Origin: Vibrio rarus
GTDB taxonomy: Bacteria > Pseudomonadota > Gammaproteobacteria > Enterobacterales > Vibrionaceae
Length of the DNA stretch: 64,000 nucleotides
NCBI RefSeq assembly: GCF_024347075.1
Contig: NZ_AP024900.1
Location: 1,240,001-1,304,000, forward strand
Direction: 5' to 3'
Under the pieces are notes generated by a model, which was not told the origin of the DNA, searched no databases, and saw nothing but the letters and a program-made list of their open reading frames with translations. The translations under genes were made by a program, and so were the position numbers. Positions 38,029 through 47,215 of the stretch are shown here, in pieces (within the stretch, counting starts at the first letter, position 1; the number at the start of each line of letters is the position of its first letter).

Positions 38029-39120
38029 CTAATAATCGGGCAATAAATGGTTATTGCTCAGTTTATGAGTGTCATCTTGTTGTTTTGCAAATTCAGCAAG
38101 GGCGGGAAAATGCTCTGCTCGCCAAACGGTGAGTTGTGTTATTGACTCAGGAAGGGCGGAGAAACTGCTTTCTTGTTTTGCTGCCACCAAAGTTAGGTAG
38201 CCATAGTGTTCCAGTGGTTGCAATGATTTAAGTGACAATGTCACAACTTGATTGTTTTTATTTGCCTCCTCATCACTCCAGTGCGGGGTAATGGTTAAGC
38301 GAGGTTGGTAGTCACGAACCTTAACCACCCACTTATTGGGCAGTCTTTTACTGCTGTCCCACCATGTTTTATCTAAACTGTTCATCACCGCTCTAGTCAC
38401 TTTGGCATCTTGCGCGCCCAGTTCACTCAGTTTTCGGCTAAAAACGGCGCTAAAGGCATGCTCATATTGACCCTGAGTGACCGTAGCGTCTTGCTGTAGA
38501 ATCTCAATGGCAATTAAAGCTCCTAACATATTAGAGTAGAGATCTTCAGGAGAATACGCTGAGGGGTACTCTTTAAACCCCGCAACGGAAGTATAGCCAA
38601 ACCACTGCGCGGCTTCATGCCACTGAGCTAAGCGAAACGCGAGCAATGCACTGAGTTCAATTTCTGCAAGGTGTTGCTGTGTATCACTGAGATTGACGGG
38701 GACATCCATCATCTCAATGATCCGGCTGCGCAATTCCTCCTCTAATACTATCTGTTGCGCCTTTCCCAATTGCCCTTTGATTTTGCTGTAAATATAGAGG
38801 GCGTAATCGGCGGTATCGCGCACATGGGCGGTGTCAATAATCCCGCCAAGGCGTGTATAAATAAGCCCATTGGACTCTTTACCCGTACCCATCAAACTGC
38901 TGGTCACCCCTTGCGAGCCATCATTATAAAGGTGCGTGTTGAGATCAGACAGTTCCACAATATTGTTCACTCTGAAAAAAGGCACTGGCACCACCCCTAA
39001 TTCAGACTTCATATTAATGCCAAAGGCGCAACAAGGGCGCACACCGCTAGGGGCATCTAGCGCATAACTAAAATTCGCAAACAGACCAAGCGCTAACACA
39101 AAAAGAGAGGAAAGCTTCAT
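38029..39120 (-). CDS. DUF4056 family exported protein
   Basis: This protein of 363 residues has a signal peptide (MKLSSLFVLALGLFANFSYA), followed by LDAPSGVRPCCAFGINMKSELG and VPVPFFRVNNIVE. These match DUF4056, a family without known function usually found next to outer-membrane proteins. AGGAG lies 6 nt before ATG 39120. It is the third gene of a minus-strand operon, 34 bp after the BamA-like barrel gene. It may be the periplasmic partner of the two barrel proteins. Confidence 0.72.
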   Translation of the reverse strand: MKLSSLFVLALGLFANFSYALDAPSGVRPCCAFGINMKSELGVVPVPFFRVNNIVELSDLNTHLYNDGSQGVTSSLMGTGKESNGLIYTRLGGIIDTAHVRDTADYALYIYSKIKGQLGKAQQIVLEEELRSRIIEMMDVPVNLSDTQQHLAEIELSALLAFRLAQWHEAAQWFGYTSVAGFKEYPSAYSPEDLYSNMLGALIAIEILQQDATVTQGQYEHAFSAVFSRKLSELGAQDAKVTRAVMNSLDKTWWDSSKRLPNKWVVKVRDYQPRLTITPHWSDEEANKNNQVVTLSLKSLQPLEHYGYLTLVAAKQESSFSALPESITQLTVWRAEHFPALAEFAKQQDDTHKLSNNHLLPDY

Positions 39121-39154
39121 AGAACTCCTTATTTTTTGTTTATAGAGAAACACA

Positions 39155-40300
39155 TTAAAATGCCTCGTGGATATTAAAATAAACGGTGGTTTCGTCACCA
39201 AAACCTAAGTCTAAGCGAACATTGACTCTAGGCTTAAACGCGAAACGGTAACCGACACCATAAGTGGGTAACCAAGTGTGTTGAAAAAGTTCGGCAAAGT
39301 GAGCGCCGATATTTCCCGCGCCTCCCCATATCACCGCACCATGTCTGGTGGAGAAAGAGTGGCGATACTCCAGTTGCGCCGTCATTTGATAACGATCTCG
39401 ATAGCGCCCGTAATAATAACCCCGCATTCGGTTGTCACCGCCAAGTTTACTCATTGCAAACCAAGGAAGCTCATCCTCATTACTCAGGCCCTGAACAAAG
39501 TAATCAAAGGCAAGAATGTTGTTCTGGTATAACCGATAGTATTCCCGGTAATTAACGGTCAACTCGTTATATTGATAATCAGAGCCTAAAGCATTCAAAA
39601 ACCAAGTTTGTTCAACGCTTACTAAACGACCCGAGTAGGGGTTTGTTTGATAGTCACGGGTGTCATACTCGATAGCAAGTAGCACACCTAAATTAGTGGC
39701 ATCTTGTAACTGCTGCGGTTGTAAAGCATTGCCTTGAGATTTTTGACGATATAAAAACGTTGCATCTATGCCCCCTTTAATAAAGTAGTGGTCAATAAAT
39801 TGATAAGAGAGCGTAGGCTTAATGGCAAAGAATAGACCTTCATGTAGGGTTTTATTATTCGCATCTTCCGCGGCGGCTTTTCCTATTCCCCAATAGTCGC
39901 TGGGGGTTTTAGACAGTTTGCCCTCTAGGCCCAATACCCACTGATTTTGATTTAAGAAAGTGGCGTTGTGCACTCCAATGCCATAAGAGCCTTCTGAAGA
40001 GGCATAGCCACTGATGGTCAATGTCGACAGTTGGTTGCCACTTTGAATGCCTTGTGGCGAGTAAAGCCCGACCGCTGCGACACCAATGCCAACCCCTTGT
40101 TCAGGATTGGCAAAAGGGCCGGGCAGCACCCCCCAATCCATCCCCCCAGAGAGATCCACTTCGTTACTAGACCCAAAAAACTGCAACACATCGCTAAACC
40201 AATGAGTACCTTCATCGGTCATGTTATTGTTTTGTCCGTCGCCCATCGCTGTAAAGGGGATAAGCCATATCAGGGCCGAAGGATAAAATACACGTCTCAT
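39155..40300 (-). CDS. BamA/TamA-superfamily outer-membrane beta-barrel protein without POTRA domains
   Basis: This protein of 381 residues has a signal peptide and alternating barrel strands. It has the surface-antigen hallmarks TRDYQTNPYSGRLVSVEQTWF and KLGGDNRMRGYYYGRYRDRYQ (the R-G-Y loop of Omp85 barrels), and ends IHEAF with the terminal Phe used in barrel assembly. It has only a short N-terminal segment and no POTRA repeats, so it is a small barrel-only member. AGGGGG lies 5 nt upstream. Gaps to its neighbours are 43 and 34 bp. Substrate or partner unknown. Confidence 0.82.
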   Translation of the reverse strand: MRRVFYPSALIWLIPFTAMGDGQNNNMTDEGTHWFSDVLQFFGSSNEVDLSGGMDWGVLPGPFANPEQGVGIGVAAVGLYSPQGIQSGNQLSTLTISGYASSEGSYGIGVHNATFLNQNQWVLGLEGKLSKTPSDYWGIGKAAAEDANNKTLHEGLFFAIKPTLSYQFIDHYFIKGGIDATFLYRQKSQGNALQPQQLQDATNLGVLLAIEYDTRDYQTNPYSGRLVSVEQTWFLNALGSDYQYNELTVNYREYYRLYQNNILAFDYFVQGLSNEDELPWFAMSKLGGDNRMRGYYYGRYRDRYQMTAQLEYRHSFSTRHGAVIWGGAGNIGAHFAELFQHTWLPTYGVGYRFAFKPRVNVRLDLGFGDETTVYFNIHEAF

Positions 40301-40343
40301 AGCGCCCCCTTATATGGGGAGAAAATTGCTAGTGGCAACACAA

Positions 40344-41303
40344 TTAAAAACGAGTATCCAGCGCTACAAAGGCACTTTGGCGATCACCAAAGCCAAACTC
40401 TCCAACAATATTAAAGGTAGAGTTAATGACATAATTGAAACCAACCACGGTATTCCATTCAGATTCAAGCTCCTGTTGAACGACAAAACCCGCTGTTTCC
40501 CCTTCCTCTTCAATCAGTCGGACAAATTCCGCCGGGAAGATGTCTTTTAAATCGCCTTTTAAGGTTTGCTGGATATTTTGATACTGACCCCCCACCCAAA
40601 CACGTACTGGGTGTCCGTAATTGGTAAAGTCAAAACCTACGCGAGGGGTAATTACAATAGAGTCGATGCCACCATCAATAACGGTTAAATTGGTTTTGGT
40701 ATAACTGCCGTCAATGATGGTGAACCACTCTTTATATCCGCCCGCAAGCACCATACCACCGCCATACATATTGCCATCTAAATCTAACTTAAAAGGCAAT
40801 TGCGGTAGGGTGATATTTCGATTATCAGCAACATTGATGTTCACTTTGATGTCAGTTTCGGAGTAGCCGGTAATTTTACCGGCAATGGCATAAAAGTTGA
40901 GAAATGGGAATAACCACATATCCGCTCTAACCGTCCAAACATCACTTTCTTGAAAACCGCCGATGGTTTCCACATCGATAGAGTTTATGGGAATGTTTTG
41001 TCCTGGAATGTCATCCAGTATAGGGATACAAATGCTGGTATTGGGTATGGGATAGCAGAAGCCAGGAAAGTCAGGGGTATTAATGGAAGACTTAATGCCA
41101 TTAAGATCTATGGAGTTAACATTAATGCCTTGTTCAACGTGCATATAGCCAACGCTGATGCCAAAGGCTTTAGGAAGAATATAGCCACGCTCTTCGGCTT
41201 CAGATTTCCAAATAGGTAACTCAAAGGAAGAGGCATAACTAAAGGGTGAGGTGAACATGGCACCCAATACCGCCACAGTGCTTGAAAAACGCTTAAATTC
41301 CAT
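40344..41303 (-). CDS. Outer-membrane beta-barrel protein
   Basis: This protein of 319 residues has a signal peptide (MEFKRFSSTVAVLGAMFTSPFSYA), many amphipathic strands and a C-terminal LDTRF that fits barrel-insertion signals. A loop contains CYPIPNTSICIPILDD, suggesting a disulfide. The sequence is not a classical porin that I recognise. It is the first gene of the three-gene operon with the BamA-like and DUF4056 genes. A 13-bp perfect dyad lies 160 bp upstream. Confidence 0.75.
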   Translation of the reverse strand: MEFKRFSSTVAVLGAMFTSPFSYASSFELPIWKSEAEERGYILPKAFGISVGYMHVEQGINVNSIDLNGIKSSINTPDFPGFCYPIPNTSICIPILDDIPGQNIPINSIDVETIGGFQESDVWTVRADMWLFPFLNFYAIAGKITGYSETDIKVNINVADNRNITLPQLPFKLDLDGNMYGGGMVLAGGYKEWFTIIDGSYTKTNLTVIDGGIDSIVITPRVGFDFTNYGHPVRVWVGGQYQNIQQTLKGDLKDIFPAEFVRLIEEEGETAGFVVQQELESEWNTVVGFNYVINSTFNIVGEFGFGDRQSAFVALDTRF

Positions 41304-41462
41304 TTACAAACCCAAAATAGATTAAATGTGATTAAGGATAAAATAATTATATACGGTATTTTGAAAAAAGTGAGTAAATACACGTATTTACAGAGACTGT
41401 AGTGCATTGGGTGTGCAATGTGTTGATTATTTGTGCGGATATGAGGCTTGTTGAATTATTTT

Positions 41463-41491
41463 GCTTGTCAATTAAGCGTTAATTGACAAGC
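41463..41491. promoter_or_regulatory. Perfect 13-bp inverted repeat upstream of the outer-membrane operon
   Basis: GCTTGTCAATTAA and TTAATTGACAAGC are separated only by GCG. The stem is AT-rich. No T-run follows on the minus strand, so an operator for the 41303-38029 operon is the best guess. A terminator for the deaminase gene is the alternative. Confidence 0.5.
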
Positions 41492-41534
41492 GTTAACATT
41501 TTTATAAATAGGAGACGCTAGAGAAAAGTGCCTA

Positions 41535-41984
41535 TTATTCGGCTTTGAGTTGCTCAAGAGGAAGCCAGTCAATGTTCACTCCCGCCTGATTAAACATCTC
41601 TTCACTGATTTTTATCTTATCGCCCCAGCGAGATAAAAAGTCGGCATTTTGCTCAGGGCAATGCACTGAAGAAATGCCGGTTTGGATAATTTTAGCCGCG
41701 CAGTTTGGACAAGGAAAATGCGTCACCCAAATCTCGCAACCATCGAGATCGCGTTTGGCGAACAAAATTGCGTTTTCCTCAGCATGCAGTGTTTTCAGGT
41801 ACTTCATATCACGGTCATCCGTTTCGGCACTGTCTGCTATGCCGTGTGGATATCCATTAAACCCAACAGAAACGATACGATTATGTTTAGTGATAACAGC
41901 GCCCACTTGCGTGGAAGGATCTTTACTCCAAGAGGCGACCAATTCGGACATTTGATAAAAGCGTTTTGCCCATTTTGTTAACAT
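41535..41984 (-). CDS. Deoxycytidylate (dCMP) deaminase family protein
   Basis: This protein of 149 residues has the zinc deaminase motifs HAEENAI and PCPNCA, and the dCMP deaminase N-terminus SKDPSTQVGAVIT...VGFNGYPHG. It would convert dCMP to dUMP for thymidylate supply, or act in the related ComEB-type role. AAGG lies 9 nt before the ATG. It is monocistronic and has a 250-bp upstream gap with no gene. Confidence 0.87.
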   Translation of the reverse strand: MLTKWAKRFYQMSELVASWSKDPSTQVGAVITKHNRIVSVGFNGYPHGIADSAETDDRDMKYLKTLHAEENAILFAKRDLDGCEIWVTHFPCPNCAAKIIQTGISSVHCPEQNADFLSRWGDKIKISEEMFNQAGVNIDWLPLEQLKAE

Positions 41985-42234
41985 ATTTAATTCCTTGAAT
42001 GACCTAAAAGTACCAGATGAATCGGCTGGGTTTTAGCTTAACTAATTTTATACATAAGCCAAAACACTTTTGTGGTAATAATCCCATTAGTTGCTGATTT
42101 ATTAAGGATCTTTTCCTGTGTAACCGGCATAAAGTGACGGATGTACGATATAAAGTATGTGATTGTGTGATTTGAGCAGATAAAAAGAGTAATCTGTCTA
42201 GCACTTAGGGATCATCTGAGAGAAGATTTTACGG

Positions 42235-42642
42235 GTGTTAATTATTATTCGAGGATTACCAGGCTCTGGTAAGTCAACGTTAGCTAAAAAGCTACAACAA
42301 GAGAGGGCAATGCTGCACCTTGAGGCGGATATGTATTTTATCAATCCGCAGGGCGAATATCAGTTTAATGGGAACAAAATACAGGCCGCTCATGCTTGGT
42401 GTTTACAACAAACACGCGCTTGCCTTCAACAGCAAGGCTCGGTAGTGGTCTCTAATACCTTCACTCAATTGTGGGAAATAAGACCCTACCACGCATTAGC
42501 GGTAAAAATGGGAGTGGAATTTGCCATCTACCAATGCACAGGGCAATACCCCAATATACATAATGTCCCTGACAGTCACATAAAGAAGATGAGAAAGCGT
42601 TGGCATAAGTTGCCACAGGATCTGAAAAAGTACCTAAAATAA
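42235..42642 (+). CDS. Small P-loop kinase-like ATP-binding protein
   Basis: This protein of 135 residues has a Walker A at the extreme N-terminus, IIRGLPGSGKSTLAKKL, and an EADMYF segment with the acidic residue typical of small kinases. The middle (VVVSNTFTQLWEIRPYHALA) resembles AAA_33/polynucleotide kinase-like proteins. The start is GTG 42235 with a weak site. It is 32 bp before the adenine deaminase gene and probably co-transcribed with it, so a nucleoside or nucleotide substrate is possible but unproven. Confidence 0.75.
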   Translation: MLIIIRGLPGSGKSTLAKKLQQERAMLHLEADMYFINPQGEYQFNGNKIQAAHAWCLQQTRACLQQQGSVVVSNTFTQLWEIRPYHALAVKMGVEFAIYQCTGQYPNIHNVPDSHIKKMRKRWHKLPQDLKKYLK

Positions 42643-42674
42643 AGAGAACTAACAATAATACAGGGAGAGTAATA

Positions 42675-43685
42675 TTGCGACAGTTTATCGAAGGCCTACC
42701 TAAGGTTGAGCTTCATCTGCACATTGAAGGAACCTTAGAGCCCGAATTGATGTTTGAACTTGCCAACAGAAACGGTATTGAGATCCCATATTCGAGCCCC
42801 CAACAAATTCGACAAGCCTATCAGTTTCACAACTTACAATCTTTTCTTGATATCTATTATCAAGGGGCCAATGTACTGATCACCGAGCAAGATTTCTTTG
42901 ATCTCACTTGGGCTTATCTACAAAAGTGCCAGCAAGATAATGTGTTGCACACCGAGATATTTTTCGACCCTCAAACCCATACCAACAGAGGCATTGCCTT
43001 TGCTACGGTCGTCAATGGTATTCATCGCGCTTTGCAAAAAGGCCAGCAAGAATTGGCGATCAGTAGTCATTTAATCATGTGCTTTTTACGCCACTTATCG
43101 CAACAGTCGGCTTTGGAGACATTGCAACAAGCGTTGCCCCACAAAGATAAAATTATAGGGGTGGGGTTAGACTCATCAGAGCTAGGCAATCCGCCACAAA
43201 AATTTGCCCAAGTGTTCCAGCAGGCCATCAAAGAAGGGTTTCTTACCGTGGCACATGCGGGAGAAGAAGGCCCTTCAAGTCATATTCAAGACGCCATGAC
43301 ATTATTGGGTGTATCACGTATTGATCACGGGGTGCGCTGTGTGGATGACCCTAAACTGATGCAAATATTACAGGTTTTAAAAATGCCTTTAACTGTCTGC
43401 CCGTTATCCAACATTAAACTGAAAGTGTTTGATTCAATGCAAGAGCACAATGTGGTTGAGCTTTTACATCAAGGGCTCTGTGTGACCATCAACTCAGACG
43501 ATCCGGCCTACTTTGGAGGGTATATGACAGATAACTTCCATCAAATTGCTTTAACGCATCCTATAGAATCAAAAGAGTTAGCTCAATTTACCCGTAATGC
43601 CATTGACGCCAGTTTTGCTAGTGACGATCGCAAACAAGATCTGATCCGGCATTTAGAAGGCTATTTAGTGCAGTGTATACAATAG
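42675..43685 (+). CDS. Adenine deaminase (adenosine deaminase-like, type 2)
   Basis: This amidohydrolase of 336 residues has a zinc site from KVELHLHIEGT (His14, His16), TVAHAGEEGPSSH and NSDDPAYFGG. The segments FFDPQTHTNRG and VGLDSSELGNPPQKF match bacterial adenine deaminases of the Aah1 type more closely than true adenosine deaminases; this subfamily call comes from remembered sequences. It converts adenine to hypoxanthine in purine salvage. The start is TTG 42675, supported by AGGGAGA 6 nt upstream and by the family N-terminus. Confidence 0.87.
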   Translation: MRQFIEGLPKVELHLHIEGTLEPELMFELANRNGIEIPYSSPQQIRQAYQFHNLQSFLDIYYQGANVLITEQDFFDLTWAYLQKCQQDNVLHTEIFFDPQTHTNRGIAFATVVNGIHRALQKGQQELAISSHLIMCFLRHLSQQSALETLQQALPHKDKIIGVGLDSSELGNPPQKFAQVFQQAIKEGFLTVAHAGEEGPSSHIQDAMTLLGVSRIDHGVRCVDDPKLMQILQVLKMPLTVCPLSNIKLKVFDSMQEHNVVELLHQGLCVTINSDDPAYFGGYMTDNFHQIALTHPIESKELAQFTRNAIDASFASDDRKQDLIRHLEGYLVQCIQ

Positions 43686-43703
43686 GGCTTACGCCTTTAT
43701 TGG

Positions 43704-44708
43704 TTATTGATATTTTAATAAGGCTTGAGTTAAGTTGGCCTTAATTTTCTCTCGAATATGGATGGGTTCAATCACTTCAACCACATTGGCATTTTTCATC
43801 AACCACCACTCAAAGCCCAAACTATCACGCACTTTTGCGCTAATAGTGGTGTGTTGAGCGGTGCTGTTAATAGTGGTTTGATTTTTACACAAGCGCGTTT
43901 CTTCAATAAGGTGCAAGCCGTCATAGTTATCTATTTTTAGGATCACTTGGGTAAACTCGCCCCCAGAGAAGTGCGGTACATGCTGCTCAATATACTGCTT
44001 GGCATTAAAATGCTGCTGACACTTTTGCACGCTAAACCCAAGGCTTAACTTTACAATGCGGTGAATGGCAAAGGTGCGGTATTGCTGGGTATTCTTTTTT
44101 ACGGCAACTAAATAAAAACTTCGACCATGCAACACAATTCCTAGCGGTTCAATATGATATTGTTGCTCTTTAATGCTACCGCGCTTCTTATACTTCATAT
44201 TTAAGCTGCGCTTTTCAACAATGCCTTGTTCAATGGTAGCAATGAAGGATTCATCAAATGAGGGTGAGGTGAGTTGAAATTCGATAGGGGCGTAGGTGAA
44301 GCGCTCTTTCCATAACTCAATCTTTTGATCCCGTTCGGCTTTCCCTGTGCTAATAAGGTTAGACACCTCTTTGCGCATAGTGGGAGGCAGCATCTCTAAT
44401 ACTTCGTGTTCAATAATTTGCAAAGAGAGCACGCTGCTCATAGCTGCAGGGTTAATGGGGTGTTGCTGGCCTTGTGAAATCTTTATTTGGTGAGGACGCT
44501 TGTCGTTATCAATCTCAATGCAATAATAGTCTGCGGCGACTTTGTTGATGATCCTTTGCACGGTTTTCATCTGGCTTTTTTCATCAAGTGCTGGGTTGAG
44601 CAAGTCTTTAGACAGCAAAATCTGCCTCAATTCGAGGCTAGTCACATAATCAGGGTGACAGGGGATGTTTTGCAGTACCCGTTGGTAGCGTTCAAACGTT
44701 TTTGACAT
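43704..44708 (-). CDS. WYL-domain transcriptional regulator
   Basis: This protein of 334 residues has an N-terminal winged-helix region (about 1-75) and a WYL domain with IVEKRSLNMKYKKRGS, HIEPLGIVLHGRSFYLVAVKK and RTFAIHRIVKLSL. A C-terminal WCX extension ends REKIKANLTQALLKYQ. WYL regulators sense nucleic-acid or nucleotide ligands and often control DNA damage or defence genes. Start ATG 44708 (MSKTFERYQR) has AAAGG upstream; the six longer codons lack a site. It is divergent from rmuC across 160 bp containing an AGAGAC/GTCTCT dyad. Confidence 0.85.
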   Translation of the reverse strand: MSKTFERYQRVLQNIPCHPDYVTSLELRQILLSKDLLNPALDEKSQMKTVQRIINKVAADYYCIEIDNDKRPHQIKISQGQQHPINPAAMSSVLSLQIIEHEVLEMLPPTMRKEVSNLISTGKAERDQKIELWKERFTYAPIEFQLTSPSFDESFIATIEQGIVEKRSLNMKYKKRGSIKEQQYHIEPLGIVLHGRSFYLVAVKKNTQQYRTFAIHRIVKLSLGFSVQKCQQHFNAKQYIEQHVPHFSGGEFTQVILKIDNYDGLHLIEETRLCKNQTTINSTAQHTTISAKVRDSLGFEWWLMKNANVVEVIEPIHIREKIKANLTQALLKYQ

Positions 44709-44751
44709 TGCTTTACACCTTTTCATCAGATAACGTGCCTATTTTAGTTTA

Positions 44752-44770
44752 AGAGACGTTTTTTGTCTCT
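44752..44770. promoter_or_regulatory. AGAGAC-N7-GTCTCT dyad between the WYL regulator and rmuC
   Basis: This perfect 6-bp inverted repeat around GTTTTTT lies about 45 bp before the regulator start. It could be the regulator's own operator. Confidence 0.35.
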
Positions 44771-44868
44771 AACTTCGTCATAATGTGTGACTAAGCAGGT
44801 AAGTGAGTAAGCAAAAGACACTTTCCTCGCACACCATTATTTAGGCTATGTAATAAGGAACAAAATTA

Positions 44869-46458
44869 ATGACGTTAACTTATGTGATATTCGGCCTAGT
44901 GGTATTGATCACATCGACCGGGGCGTATTGGGTTGGACAGCGCGCAATAACAGAGCTTAAACATAAACTAGAACTGACCGAAGCCGAGTTATCTCATCAA
45001 ACTGAGTTGGCGACATCAAACGAGCACAAACTACAGCAGATGAGCGAAGATGTCGGCGATCTAGAGGTGCGTTGCGCACAATTAGGCTCCGAATTGCAAG
45101 CGGCCCGTGTTGCCGAACATACTTATCGTAAGCAGTGCAATGAAAAAGAGCTGCAATTAAGTCACTGCAATGAGGCTTTAAGCGCGACTAAAGTGGCTGA
45201 AAGTTCGGCACTGGCAAAACTGATGGCGAAACAAGAAGCGTGGCAGGTAGAAAGTGAGCGCAGTCAAAGGTTAGATCGTGAGTTACGCCTACTCAATGAT
45301 AAACACGCCATCGCTATGGGTAAAATAGGCGAACTTAATACAGAAATAGAGACTAAACAGAGCCACTTTGAACAGCAAATCGCTTTGCTAAAAGAGAGTA
45401 AACAAGAGCTAAGTAAAGAGTTTGAACGTCTCGCCAATGAAATTTTAGAGCGCAAAGGCCAAGCATTTAAGCAATTAAATAGTGAAAGCATGAGCTCCAT
45501 TCTTAACCCCATACATCAAGAGTTGCGAGGCTTTAAAAGTAAGGTTGAAGACATTCACAGCAAAGAAAGTGAGCAACGAGTGCAACTGCGCACCGAATTA
45601 CAAAACTTACAAAAACTCAACCGAGAGATCACCGATCAAGCGGATAAACTGACCACCGCTTTAAAAGGTGAGAAAAAAGTGCAGGGGAACTGGGGGGAGT
45701 TGATGCTGGAAAATGTATTGGACAATTCCGGTTTGCGTCTCGGTGTCGATTACAAAAGAGAAGTGAGTATCGAAAGAGAGGATGGACGCTTTAGACCCGA
45801 TGCCATCGTTTATCTTCCACAGAAAAAGCATTTAGTGATAGATGCGAAAACGTCACTAAATGCCTACACACGTTACGTTAATTCAGAAGATCTCCTTGAG
45901 CGTGAAAGTGCATTGCGAGATCACACCCATGCGGTACGCGACCGAATTAATGAGCTTGCCGCCAAAGAGTACAGCAAGTTGCCCGGGATCAACTCTCCTG
46001 AGGTGGTGGTTATGTTCATCCCTATTGAGTCGGCGTATGTAGAAGCATTGAAAGCAGACCCTAACTTATTCCAGTCGGCGTTGGAGAAAAACATCTTAGT
46101 GGCCACACCCACCACTTTGCTGACCAGCCTCAATATAGTAAGGCAGTTATGGCGCTTTGAAGAGCAAAACAAACATACTGCTGAGCTGGCCAATCGTGCG
46201 GAACGTTTTTACTCCAAGCTCAACACCTTTTTAGTCTCTATGGAGGGAGTGGGTAAGCAGCTTGATAAAGCTAAAGACACCTACGACCGTGCCTTAGGCC
46301 AATTGCACACAGGAAAGGGCAATTTAATTAAACAAGCCTCCGAATTTAAAGAACTTGGCGTGGCGGTTACCCGAGAGTTACCCGCAGAGCTAGTTGAAAA
46401 ATCTCATTTAGAATTGGAATACCACACCACGGCACAACACATTACTGTAGTGGATTAA
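44869..46458 (+). CDS. rmuC: DNA recombination protein RmuC
   Basis: This protein of 529 residues starts with a membrane helix (TYVIFGLVVLITSTGAYWVG) and continues with a long coiled coil (about 25-270). The RmuC nuclease-like domain follows, with VQGNWGELMLENVLDNSGL, RFRPDAIVYLPQKKHLVIDAKTSLNAY and VVVMFIPIESAYVEAL. The D-A-K of VIDAKTS fits the PD-(D/E)xK-like core. RmuC limits inversion at short repeats. AAGGAA lies upstream. Confidence 0.95.
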   Translation: MTLTYVIFGLVVLITSTGAYWVGQRAITELKHKLELTEAELSHQTELATSNEHKLQQMSEDVGDLEVRCAQLGSELQAARVAEHTYRKQCNEKELQLSHCNEALSATKVAESSALAKLMAKQEAWQVESERSQRLDRELRLLNDKHAIAMGKIGELNTEIETKQSHFEQQIALLKESKQELSKEFERLANEILERKGQAFKQLNSESMSSILNPIHQELRGFKSKVEDIHSKESEQRVQLRTELQNLQKLNREITDQADKLTTALKGEKKVQGNWGELMLENVLDNSGLRLGVDYKREVSIEREDGRFRPDAIVYLPQKKHLVIDAKTSLNAYTRYVNSEDLLERESALRDHTHAVRDRINELAAKEYSKLPGINSPEVVVMFIPIESAYVEALKADPNLFQSALEKNILVATPTTLLTSLNIVRQLWRFEEQNKHTAELANRAERFYSKLNTFLVSMEGVGKQLDKAKDTYDRALGQLHTGKGNLIKQASEFKELGVAVTRELPAELVEKSHLELEYHTTAQHITVVD

Positions 46459-46564
46459 ACGGTGTATTCACCCTTAACACCTGAGTCGTAGCGACATCAC
46501 ACGGCTCAGTTAACCATTTAATATCAACGACTCCATTATCAATATGGACATATAAGGAAGCAGC

Positions 46565-47089
46565 ATGGCATCACGCGGTGTGAATAAAGTCATTATTTTA
46601 GGCAATTTGGGGACTGATCCCGAGTTACGTCATTTCTCAAACGGTAATGCAGTGGCGAACTTTACGGTAGCCACCTCAGAAACGTGGCAGGATAAATCCA
46701 CAGGCCAACAAAGAGAAAAAACGGAATGGCATCGCATTTCAGTGATGGGGAAATTAGCTGAAATTGCAGGCAATCACCTGCGTAAAGGTTCGCAAGTCTA
46801 TATTGAAGGGCAACTGCAAACACGTAAGTGGCAAGACAAATCAGGGCAAGAGCGATACACCACAGAAATTGTCGTGCAAGGCTTTAACGGTACTATGCAA
46901 ATGCTAGGTGGTCGCCAAACAACCGGGCAGGCACCAGCACAAGCAACACCTCAAGGAAATGCAAACCAATACGATGGTGGATATGCCGCGCAATCTACTC
47001 CACAAAACACCCGCACCGGTAATACACGCACCGATCAAGGGACAGGATATACACCAACCCCAGATGATTATGATGATATTCCGTTCTAG
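46565..47089 (+). CDS. ssb: Single-stranded DNA-binding protein
   Basis: This protein of 174 residues begins [24 protein letters not shown], with the OB fold to about residue 110. A Gln/Gly/Thr-rich linker follows, and the acidic DYDDIPF tail that recruits repair and replication proteins. In most gamma-proteobacteria ssb lies beside uvrA; here it is beside rmuC and sbcCD, so it may be either the main gene or a second copy. GGAAG lies 5 nt upstream of the ATG. Confidence 0.95.
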   Translation: MASRGVNKVIILGNLGTDPELRHFSNGNAVANFTVATSETWQDKSTGQQREKTEWHRISVMGKLAEIAGNHLRKGSQVYIEGQLQTRKWQDKSGQERYTTEIVVQGFNGTMQMLGGRQTTGQAPAQATPQGNANQYDGGYAAQSTPQNTRTGNTRTDQGTGYTPTPDDYDDIPF

Positions 47090-47145
47090 GAAACGTATAA
47101 CTTAAAAGTGTCAGAATAAACGTTTTTAAAAGAAGAATGTCACTC

Positions 47146-47174
47146 AAACCCAGCAAACATGCTGGTTTTTTTTT
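47146..47174 (+). terminator. Rho-independent terminator after ssb
   Basis: CCAGC pairs with GCTGG, extended by AAA/TTT across a bulged C, with nine T following. Confidence 0.8.
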
Positions 47175-47215
47175 ATTGTGAATCGAAAAGCCCCTTACTC
47201 ACGGAACCGTCCGCA

